Shown: positions 1 through 7,400 of the stretch, piece by piece
Layout of the letters: each line of letters opens with the position of its first letter
Numbering within the stretch: position 1 is the first letter of the stretch
Assembly (NCBI GenBank): GCA_026770585.1
Contig: MU646321.1
Coordinates: 493,496-509,050 of the forward strand
Length of the DNA stretch: 15,555 bases
Source of the DNA: Baffinella frigidus
Taxonomy: Eukaryota; Cryptophyceae; Cryptomonadales; Baffinellaceae
Direction: 5' to 3'
Translations under genes and position numbers: made by a program
The notes under the pieces: generated by a model
Database searches by the model: none
What the model saw: only the letters and a program-made list of their open reading frames with translations
What the model was told of the DNA's origin: nothing

Positions 1-153
1 GGGGTTAGGGGTTAGGGGTTAGGGGTTAGGGGTTAGGGGTTAGAGGTTAGGGGTTAGGGGTTAGGGGTTAGGGGTTAGGGGTTAGGGGTTAGGGTTCAGG
101 GTTTAGGGTTTAGGGTTTAGGGTTTAGGGTTTAGGTTAGGGTTGAGGGTTTAG
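1..153 (+). repeat. Telomere-like heptamer tract (GGGGTTA then GGGTTTA)
   Basis: About 94 bases of near-perfect GGGGTTA units are followed by GGGTTTA and degenerate units up to about base 153. The G-rich strand is the plus strand, which is the wrong orientation for a left chromosome end (there the plus strand should read CCCTAAA). It is therefore better read as an interstitial or inverted telomere-like tract than as the cap of this end. It abuts the last visible exon of the minus-strand exonuclease gene. Confidence 0.9.
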
Positions 154-356
154 ACCGCGCGCGTAGTGGTCACGCCTCGCATCATCTCCGGCGTGATGCC
201 CGAGAAGCGAGTCACGTAGTCGGTGATCCGCGAGTGTGGCTTCACCAGAGTGTCCAGCAGCACCTGCGCCGCCAGGCGCTTGATACCCCGAGTTTTGCAC
301 CAGAGCAGTAACCTAACCGGGCAGGCGCTGTACCAGAAAGCGTTCGAACGACCACC

Positions 357-537
357 AACTCTCACGGGCTGAGCAAATCGATGAGTTTTCGACTTTTGTG
401 CAAAGCAGTTTTGAAACTCCAAACACCCTGCTGTGGTCAATTTTTGGGGGTTTTAACAAATACCTGACGCCGGAATCCGGCGGCCTGCAAGGGGGGTTTG
501 GAGCCATTTTCGATTTGCTCAGGCTGTGAGGGTTCGT
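357..537. mobile_element. Fold-back element A (CCTCACGG...GCAAATCGA termini)
   Basis: The left arm at 357-392 contains CTCACGGGCTGAGCAAATCG. The right arm at about 505-537 is its near reverse complement, containing CGATTTGCTCAGGCTGTGAG. It lies inside intron 3 of the exonuclease gene. It shares both termini and an internal CGGAATCCG core with the element at 1914-2050, so it looks like a non-autonomous, MITE-like family. No transposase is visible and no clear target-site duplication was found. Confidence 0.6.
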
Positions 538-648
538 GGGAGTCAGCAGGGGTGGCAGGGTCAGTCAGCCCGACTGAGGCAGAGCTAGAGTGAGAGGGAT
601 GCTGAGTGTAGTACAAAGCGGGGGGTGTTCAGGGGGGATGAAGTGCAC
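538..648. other. Rest of exonuclease intron 3
   Basis: Non-coding sequence between fold-back element A and exon 3 of the minus-strand exonuclease gene. It holds a G-rich run around 620-638. No further feature is visible. Confidence 0.4.
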
Positions 649-1649
649 CGTGCCGTCTTCGCCGACAACAGAGATGCGCGTCAGCTCCCTGTGTTCCTCC
701 TCGGTCTGCAACCAGCACCCACCAGCGGTCAAGGTCGGGGCCGTGCGGTCGGGGCCGCGCTCTCCCGCTCTTTAGATGGTTTTGCTGTGTTCTTCTACGG
801 AGCGAACTCGGTGTCTGGCTGTGTTGGCAATGAGTGAATCCCAAATCTTTTTGACGAATCGAGTTCGAGCTGTCGAGCTTTGGGGATGCGGATATCCTCA
901 ATGATGCCACACCCTGATCCGCCAACCCCCCAAAACCTGCAAAAACGGTCGAAAAACCTTTCCGGCACCACACACCTGACACATCTCGCAGTCGATCGCC
1001 AGCATCCGCGCCCCGCCACCAGCCCCCCCCCTCGGTGCAGCGAAGCGGATGAAGCCAGGCGGCACCGTGGCAGGAAGACAGTCGAATCCGGGGAACTCGT
1101 TTGCCTTCAGCTGTGCTTCGGTGAGGAGGTAGCGGGCTGTCATTGCTCCTGGGCGCAAGACCGGGATACGCTTTAGCATGGGTGATGCTTCGCGCGCACG
1201 CGCGTCATTCGCGCGGAGCAGGTGATTGTTTCGTATCAAAGATGTAGGCTGCGGGCACCGCGCCAGCGGTCCAGAAAGGCGCCGCCTATACCATCTCCTT
1301 TACCACCATCCATCTCACGACACACCTGTCACTTGCCGGGCAAGCGACTGCAGGCGGTTCTGGTCCTCGCGTTTCAGCTGCTCCTCCGCCTTCTCTGCCG
1401 GCGGTGGGGCTTCGCCTCCCAGCCCCCGCATCATGCGGGCAAGCATTGTTGACCGATGCGATGCCGTGTAAACACGGCGCCCTTTACTTATGGAGCTTAT
1501 GGAGCTTTAATGAACGTCATACAGCAGCACGCACGTTTCTTGCTCCGATGGAACGAAACGCCGACTAAAAAAACTATACTGGTCAAAACGGCAATGGCAA
1601 ACGATGAATGGTTAAGGACTCTTGTCCGTAGAGTCACTGGCCATAGACA

Positions 1650-1900
1650 ATGTCGGCGACGGAAGCCACACGCGGGGCCCAAGCGCTGCTCGGTCTACCA
1701 GCAAGTCTGGTACTACGGAGCTGCATGCCAGAAGGCGGGGTGGAAGAAGCACAAGAAGACGTCTTCTTGTGCTTCTTCTACCCCGCCTTCGAAGACGTGC
1801 GAGACGCCGCTGACTGGTCAGGAAGTCTGGCGGAGAGTGAGCGCGGCCCATGCCGCTAGGGATTGGAAGGGCATGCTCCATGAACACGGACAGAAGGAGG
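1650..1900 (+). pseudogene. Decayed MYND-type zinc finger fragment
   Basis: From 1681 the plus strand reads KRCSVYQQVWYYGAACQKA and GWKKHKK. This matches the second half of a MYND zinc finger (C-x2-C ... W/YC-x3-CQ...W..HK..C), a protein-interaction module common in protists. Two ligand positions that should be Cys are Tyr (TAC at 1696 and 1714; TGC to TAC is a single G-to-A change each). The first Cys pair is missing and the final Cys is displaced by a palindrome centred at 1760/1761. After it the frame stays open (WRRVSAAHAARDWKGMLHEH), resembling the helical region often found after MYND domains. An ATG at 1650 (MSATEATRG) is in a different frame, implying a frameshift or deletion. A fold-back element follows at about 1914. 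Confidence 0.6.
1731..1790. repeat. 60-bp near-perfect palindrome with no loop
   Basis: The 30 bases at 1731-1760 are the reverse complement of 1761-1790 with one mismatch (T1741 region against A). The left half encodes the MYND residues KAGWKKHKK, so the right half is an inverted duplicate of coding sequence and not a regulatory hairpin. Confidence 0.9.
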
Positions 1901-1913
1901 CACGCCACCGCCA

Positions 1914-2050
1914 ACCCCCACGGCTTGGGCAAATCGACGATTTTCGATTTGGGATTTCAAGGGGGTTGAACTCGGAATCCGACTTCAACGGCTCCAATTC
2001 CCCTTGAAACCGGGAAGTCAAAAATTGTCGATTTGCCCCAGCCGTGAGGG
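1914..2050. mobile_element. Fold-back element B, related to element A
   Basis: The left arm at 1917-1965 (CACGGCTTGGGCAAATCGAC...TTTCAAGGGG) pairs with the right arm at 1998-2046. The centre holds a smaller inverted repeat, GTTGAACTCGG-AAT-CCGACTTCAAC (1965-1989), with one mismatch. The termini match element A at 357-537. Two loci with the same ends in unrelated flanks support a mobile, MITE-like family. Confidence 0.65.
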
Positions 2051-2116
2051 CAGAAATTATGCCACATGGCATAGCTACCATGGCACTACTACACGAAACC
2101 CAAAATTTCTGCGCAA

Positions 2117-2182
2117 GCGGTGAAACCCTAACACCTACCACCTGACCAGGCGGTGAAACCCTAACACCTACCTCCTAACCAG
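2117..2182 (+). repeat. 33-bp tandem duplication with telomere-like core
   Basis: Two 33-bp copies (2117-2149 and 2150-2182) begin GCGGTGAAACCCTAACACC and differ at a few positions. Confidence 0.85.
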
Positions 2183-2189
2183 CACGTTC

Positions 2190-2330
2190 ATGCACGCAAA
2201 TCAGGGGGGGGTCGACGGCACGGGCGACACGAAGTATGCAGTACGGGTGGTTGGGTTGGAGGAACTGCGGATCCCGCTCCTAGGCAACATGGAGCAGTTC
2301 CTGGACATGGGCGAGGCTATACAGTTGTAG
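2190..2330 (+). CDS. 46-codon ORF, possibly an exon remnant; unknown function
   Basis: ATG at 2190 opens a 46-codon frame ending TAG 2328-2330. The peptide contains TKYAVRVVGLEELRIPLLGN and MEQFLDMGEA, with an amphipathic, protein-like composition and GC-ending codons, unlike its repeat-rich surroundings. CAG at 2202-2204 before GGG could instead be a splice acceptor, which would make this a C-terminal exon of a lost gene. I do not recognise the family. It is followed at once by an AT-rich stretch (2331-2397) with tandem TACAGTTA units. Confidence 0.3.
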   Translation: MHANQGGVDGTGDTKYAVRVVGLEELRIPLLGNMEQFLDMGEAIQL

Positions 2331-2397
2331 AGTGAGTTGTACAGTTATACAGTTATACAGTTAAAAAGTAATAAAGATATATATAGTTTTACAGTTA
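2331..2397 (+). repeat. AT-rich stretch with TACAGTTA repeats
   Basis: Several consecutive TACAGTTA-like units are followed by TA-rich sequence. It lies just downstream of the small ORF's stop and could be a 3' UTR, but no processing signal can be assigned. Confidence 0.55.
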
Positions 2398-2429
2398 GGC
2401 TCTGCCTCACTCGGGTTGATCGACTATTT

Positions 2430-2575
2430 TCAAGTTAGCATGCTGGGTGCGCGGTACGAATCACTCAACTTTGGAGCGAAAACAAGCCCGAGCTCGCCAA
2501 ATTGGTGAGCCCATATAGTGAGACAGAGCTGTTTCCAGATCTTGACAGCCTCTTGGGAGCGTCTTGCTGACTTCG
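2430..2575 (-). pseudogene. WAHQFGE-family C-terminal module (minus copy 1)
   Basis: Read on the minus strand, a frame ending TGA (2432-2430) gives SQEAVKIWKQLCLTIW, AHQFGELGLVFAPKL and SDSYRAPSMLT, open back to about 2575. The same pattern (WAHQFGE-x-GL-x3-PKL-x3-YR-x-PSM, then stop) is seen on the plus strand at 12614-12775. Conservation of frame, spacing and stop position over 10 kb argues that this was protein. Family and function are unknown to me. No start is visible, so it is best read as a detached last exon. Confidence 0.5.
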
Positions 2576-2654
2576 GGGGGTGGGGGGGTCACCGCAAGGG
2601 TTCTGCTGGAGGGGCGCGCGGAGGAGGGGGGTGACCTCTTGCGCTGCGCGCTCG
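2576..2654. other. G-rich spacer
   Basis: Contains runs of five to seven G and the sequence GGGGTGACC. No gene or repeat family is recognised. Confidence 0.3.
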
Positions 2655-3190
2655 TAGGTTCCTCTCCCCGCCTACACTAAACCCTGACCCATCGTCCTTA
2701 CTCCCTTCTACCTACTGCCTGATCCCTAGACCCTACCTAGACCCTAATCCCCAATCCCTACTCACCAACCCCTTATTTGTCACCCCTAATTCCAAATCCA
2801 TAGCCCCTCAACCTTCAACCCCTAAACCCTTAACCCTTAACCCTAAACCATAAACCATAAACCATAAACCATAAACCATAAACCATAAACCATAAACCAT
2901 AAACCGTAAACCATATGCCCCCTTAACCCTTAACCCTAAACCTTAAACCCTAAACCATAAGCCCCAAACCTTAAACCCTGACAGCCTGATCGACGCTCTG
3001 TTCGCGACAAACGGATTCGAGGAGGTACAGAATCTTTTTAATACCCTACACCCTACACCCTACGCCCTACACCCTACGCCCTACACCCTACACACTACAC
3101 TCTGCACCCTACACCCTACACCCTACACCCTACACCCTATATACTTCATTCCCCAACGTGAAGCCCCTCGTCCCTACTCTAAACCCTAAA
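2655..3190 (-). repeat. C-rich telomere-like region with homogeneous variant blocks
   Basis: Degenerate CCCTAAA-type units on the plus strand. It includes a clean block of ten TAAACCA/G units at 2844-2913 and a block of ACCCTAC units at 3042-3139, the reverse complement of the GGGTGTA tract at 15425-15555. Orientation is opposite to the tract at 1-153. A 60-bp open island lies at 2980-3042. Confidence 0.9.
2980..3042 (+). pseudogene. 21-codon coding-like island between two telomere-like tracts
   Basis: The frame from 2980 reads DSLIDALFATNGFEEVQNLF, an acidic amphipathic helix-like peptide. It stands out from the heptamer sequence on both sides. No homologue is recognised. It may be an exon fragment captured between telomere-like tracts. 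Confidence 0.3.
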
Positions 3191-3202
3191 CACTATACCC
3201 AC

Positions 3203-3356
3203 GCCAGGTCGTAAAGTGCACGGACGTGGACAGGATGATTTTTGGTGAAGCTTGGACGTGCAAAGGACGAACCGTCGCATGTCACCGGGTCAGTGCGTAC
3301 CATTTAGTACCACGAAACGAACCGTTGCGTCCTGAAATTCCCGTTTACGACCTGCC
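3203..3356. repeat. 154-bp segment bounded by 12-13-bp inverted repeats
   Basis: GCAGGTCGTAAA-type ends (left GCCAGGTCGTAAA at 3203-3215, right TTTACGACCTGC at 3344-3355) flank a segment that is open on the plus strand from 3202 to TGA 3370-3372 (contains DRMIFGEAWTCKGRT). Telomere-like units sit immediately on both sides. It could be a fold-back element or a captured exon; I cannot decide. Confidence 0.4.
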
Positions 3357-3360
3357 GTGG

Positions 3361-3599
3361 CCTAAACCCTGAACCCTAAACCCTTAACTGTGCTAAACCC
3401 TTAACTGTAAAGTCCACGGTTGGCCGGATGAGAGAGAGATTGATAATTTAGTGCCAAACAACCAGCGTCAGCGCCGCACATGCTACGCATCGTGCCACTG
3501 GTGTACCCCGTGTCGGCCGCTCATACCAGCATTTTCCGGATGAATTCTAACTCCACCTCCTACCGGCCGGATGAGACATCTAGCCCTCCCGCGTAGAGA
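3361..3599. other. Mixed region with short telomere-like units and a GGCCGGATGAGA direct repeat
   Basis: Starts with CCTAAACCC-like units (3361-3408). GGCCGGATGAGA occurs at 3422-3433 and again at about 3565-3576. No convincing gene is visible. Confidence 0.4.
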
Positions 3600-3658
3600 G
3601 CGCATTTGCTGCCGTCGCCGACATTGTCTCTTCTCAGTGACTCTCTGACAGTCAGAAA
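3600..3658 (-). repeat. Inverted copy of the leader of the MYND fragment
   Basis: The reverse complement of about 3605-3655 reads GAGAGTCACTG...GAGACAATGTCGGCGACGG, matching 1630-1662 (GTAGAGTCACTGG...AGACAATGTCGGCGACGG). Both contain an ATG opening with MSAT. The minus-strand frame here stops after about 13 codons. It indicates a dispersed, inverted copy of one gene's 5' end. Confidence 0.55.
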
Positions 3659-3902
3659 TTTGCCCAGTTCAGCACGAGTCTGATGGCAAAAGTCACTCTC
3701 CTCGAGTCAAGGGGGGAAAGCGAGAGGGATGTCAACTTTCCCGACAGACCAGTGACTCTACCCCCATCCAGGACCCTTCGTGGGGGTATTTCGTGGCTGG
3801 TATTGAGCCATTGGATGGCATTTGAGCCATTTTCTTCTAAAAAAATGACTTTTAAAAATCTTCCGTGCAAAATGATTTTTTAGATCCTTCAGGTACTAGG
3901 TA
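3659..3902. other. No gene recognised; small hairpin
   Basis: Contains a stem TACCCCCA (3759-3766) / TGGGGGTA (3781-3788). Short open frames exist on both strands but neither resembles a known protein. Confidence 0.35.
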
Positions 3903-4360
3903 GGTCCTTTAGGTCCTTGAGGTTTTAAATGCTCCCAACATACGCCAACGACACGCCCTTCCGTAGAAAGGACTGCAGAGAAAGCTCTCCAGTGCAGAGG
4001 CTCGTGAAGAGGGGATACAGCGTAGTTCTCTTGGGGTGTGTGAAGATCCCAAAGAGGAACGCGCTCTCACGCACGCACCGAACCCAGGTAAGGTCCTTTG
4101 GGTTCTTTAGGTTTTAATTTCTCCCAACATATGCCAACGACACGACCTTCCGTAGAAAGGACTGCAGAGAAAGCAAAGGTCCTTTAGGTCCTTTAGGTTT
4201 TAATTTCGCCCAACATATGCCAACGACACGTCCTTTAGGTCCTTTACGCCGTTTGGTGGTGGTGGTGGTGGTGTAAAAGTCCTTTAGGTCCTTTAGGTTT
4301 TAATTTCGCCCAACATATGCCAACGACACGCCCTTCCGTAGAAAGGACTGCAGAAAAAGC
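3903..4360 (+). repeat. Tandem repeats upstream of the RING/TRAF gene
   Basis: Four copies of a unit containing GGTCCTTTAGGTCCTTTAGG, then TTTTAATTT...CCCAACATATGCCAACGACACG and CCTTCCGTAGAAAGGACTGCAG. They begin near 3903, 4087, 4177 and 4279; copy 3 is truncated. The last ends about 95 bp before the gene's ATG, so the array occupies the likely promoter region, but any regulatory role is inference. Confidence 0.8.
4255..4273 (+). repeat. GGT microsatellite
   Basis: Six GGT units between copies 3 and 4 of the upstream array. Confidence 0.9.
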
Positions 4361-4454
4361 AGTTTTGCTTTCGGATCGCGTTGAGCTCAAAACCCCCGGT
4401 TTTATTAGTACGAACAGGTGGTGAGCCTCGATTTTTTTTTTCTGGACCGAGGAC

Positions 4455-7400
4455 ATGATGGCGACTTTCTTAAGCGCGGCCACGCCGGTGGTTGACTCTT
4501 GCTGGCTGGTGGAGAAGCCTTCCGATGACTTCCTCTGCCAAGTGTGCATGGGCGTCTTGCGGCAGCCGACCAGCGGGTTTACTTCCCGCCGGAATCCCAG
4601 GAATCCTTTTGGGCGAATCAGAGCGACGGCGCTGACCACTTTCGCACCCGAGCAGGTGCCCCGCAGGCCACTGCTTCTGCAAGGAATGCTACGTCAAGGC
4701 CCTCCAGAACCCCAGCACCAGTAAATCGTGCCCGTCGTGCCACCTCCCGACGCAGGAGGGGAAACTGGTTCGCTGCCGGCCGCTGGAGAATTTGGTGGGA
4801 ATGTTGCAGACCCGCTGCGCCAACGCCGTCCTCGATGCCAGCGAGCTGCCTACCCCAGCCAAGCGCGCCAAGACGGAAGCGCACGAGAAGATGACGGCGG
4901 CGCAGCTGCGCAAGAAACTTGTGCAGGAGCACGGGCTGAAGATCGCGCCGGTACATAATCCGACCTGTTCCCAGCCTCTGCCGTTCCCGCGCGCCTCCCT
5001 CCCTGCCCCTGCCCCTGCTCATCGCTGGCGCGCCGTGCGTGCAGGGCGCAACGCGCAAGGAGGACTTCCTCGCGCTCCTCAAGCAGCACCACGCCTCCGG
5101 CTGCGGCTGGGTCGGCGCCATCTCCGGCCTCTCCTCTCACCTCGCCGCCGACTGCCTGCTCGAGACCGTGCCGTGCTCCAACGCGGGATGCAGCGCCACG
5201 CTGCAGCGGCGCGACCTCGAGAACCACGGGATGTACTGCGACTTCCGCCAGGTTCTTCCTCGCCGCCGACCCGCTCCCACAAAATCCGCAAAGATGGGAA
5301 GAGCGATCGCATCCGCTGCCGCTCCCACCTGCCCTCTTTTCTGTCCCTGTGTTATCCGAGCACCCTCGCATCTTCTGTGTGGCTGTGATTTTGACGGGGC
5401 CACGTGTGCATGCTTGCGTCCACCATCTAGCTCTCCCTTAGCCGGGTCGCCTGACGACCATCCACAACCTGACACTGTCTGAGTTTGCGGCATTCGTCAA
5501 CGTCGGGGTGAGCACGCGCCGGGCGTGGCTGCAGGTCCCCTGCCGCTTCAGCTGTGGCGCGACCTTGGCTCTGGCGTCGCGCACGTCCCACGAGAGCATG
5601 TGCATGAAGGCGACGGGGTTCTTCTGCTCGGGCACCACTTCCACACATGGCGGGGGCTGCAAATTGACAGGTGTGCGAACTTTGCCCCCCCGCCCCCGTT
5701 CTCAGAGGATGGCCAGTGCGCCACGTGCGTGTGCCTCAGTCGGGTTGACGGACTGTTCTCACGATGGCACTCTGGTGTGAGGTCTCGCGAAATTGGCGAG
5801 ACTAAATCAGAGACTTGGCCCTTCCTGACCCTCGCTGCTCCCGGACAGGGACACGCGAGGAGATGATCAAGCACCAGGAGAACTGCCCCGACATCGAGAT
5901 CGCATGCGACTCACCCGGCTGCACCACAACGTACGATTTTAGGGCACACGATTCAAGGTTTAAGGATTGTTCCAAGTAGCACAGCTCAATCCCGGCCACA
6001 ACACCGATCGACATCGGCCACAAAGCTTCTGAGAACCCCTCTGCCCTGGAGCCGAGCCAGCATCCGAGCTCACCCGGCTGCGCCACAACGTACGGGGTTG
6101 GGGTTTAGAGTTTCGGGTTTAGGGCTTAAGGTTGAGGATGCTTCCCAGTAGCGCAGGGCAACTTCGGCCACAGAACCGATTCATGTGCGCTACACAGCTT
6201 CAATGAAGTTGAAACAACCCTCCGCCGTGCAGCCGACCCTGCAGCATCAAAGCCCCCGTTTTGTGGCCCGACCGCACGGCCACCCACGCCCCCATCTCTC
6301 GCTTTGTGGCGAGTCACAAGTCCTGACTCAGCTATCTGAGCAGTACACGGTGCTTTCCGCTGTGCTCAATAACCGTGCCTTCCCTCTGTAGGTGCAAGCG
6401 CTCGGCGATGCGCGCGCACATGGAGGAGGCGTGCGAGACGCACGTGGACGTTGCGAAGAAGCACGTGGAGGCTACGGAGAAGGTGCCCCTCCCCTCCCTC
6501 TCTCTCACCCTCCCTCCCTCCCTCCCTCCCTCCCTCCCTCCCTGCGCCCTGAACAGCAGGGTTTCTTGATCGAATCTCCACTCTCTCTCCTGGTATGCCT
6601 TCGCCCGTAAACGCGCCGAACCTACGGCAGGAAGTCGCACGTTTCCTCTCTCAGATCTGCACTCTCTTTCAGATCTGCACTCTCTCTGTGAAAACATATG
6701 TATGCCTTCTCCGTCCTCTCCCCCCCCCCCCCCTCTCTAATATTAAGGTGGGGGCGAGTAGCCTCACCAGCAAGGTCTCCCTCCTTCTGGGGATACAGCC
6801 CCGTGTAGGATGACCGGAGTGACTTTACACACGGAGCCGTATCCCCAGCTGTAGGATGACCTTTGGTGCTTTGGTGCTTTTATTTACACTCACATCGAAG
6901 GCCACCGCCCACCTCACTCTTGAGGAGATGGGAGTAATCTACGGATGAGCTCCCCGGTCCTACCTACTCGGCGACCGGAGTGACTTTACACACAGAGCCG
7001 TATCCCCAGACTCCGCGCTGTCTCACTCCTTCTGCCATTGAGCCATTTGTGCGAATCACAGATTGTGCTGCCTTACACGCAACGCATTGTGCCATTGTGC
7101 CATTGTGCCATTCTGCCTTCACGCAAGTTGACGCGCGTGCCTTGCAACCTTGCGATCGCCAATAAGTAGACCGGGTTGACTTAAATAGCTCCAATGGCTC
7201 CAAGGGCCGAGGGCCTAGGGGCCCTACCCCCTTTACAGACAGCAAACACGGTTAAGTAATACAAGAGTTCCGCTCCTCCATGGCTTTCGTCGCTGCCTTG
7301 CCTAGCCTTGCCTTCATACAGCACCCCTGCTACATGCCTGTCTCTCGGTGGCGCATCCTCACTAATGAATCATTACTAAGGATTCATTACTCGCTAGGTG

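Larger units (their letters stand above)
154..1446 (-). pseudogene. REX-type DEDDh RNA 3'-5' exonuclease, 5' part only, cut at a telomere-like tract
   Basis: Four exons join in frame, all phase 0 with GT-AG introns: 1446-1333 (38 aa, Lys/Glu-rich, QLKRED), 1248-976 (91 aa), 705-649 (19 aa), 263 to about 154. Exon 2 carries YLLTEAQLKANEFP and then LAIDCEMCQ, the Exo I motif (D124, E126). Exon 3 gives TEEEHRELTRISVVGEDGT; exon 4 gives [16 protein letters not shown] and [10 protein letters not shown], with the Exo II Asp at about 163. This order is that of the REXO1/REX family, which trims RNA 3' ends. The Exo III part (HxxxD) is absent: after GVTTTRAV the minus strand runs into TAAACCC units and a stop. 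SVVG has Gly where the family usually has Asp. Intron 3 (648-264) holds a fold-back element. Alternative: a donor (GCG|GTCTAA) lies exactly at the edge, so the gene could continue beyond the window. The start at 1446 is the most upstream ATG of the clear exon; earlier exons are possible. Confidence 0.72.

Noticed and set aside
1-153. True left telomere cap
   Set aside because: The plus strand is G-rich here; a left end should be C-rich on the plus strand, and the tract mixes variants.
4244-4639. Long minus-strand open frame overlapping the start of the RING gene
   Set aside because: It is antisense to exon 1 and the upstream repeats, includes a His run from the GGT microsatellite, and has no domain; the plus strand has a full RING with correct splicing.
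4618-5493. Large minus-strand and alternative-frame plus open frames across the RING/TRAF exons
   Set aside because: Arg/Ala/Pro-rich shadows produced by GC-rich coding sequence on the plus strand.
6332-6697. Arg/Glu/Gly-rich minus-strand frames
   Set aside because: Generated by the CCCT microsatellite and the antisense of exon 6.
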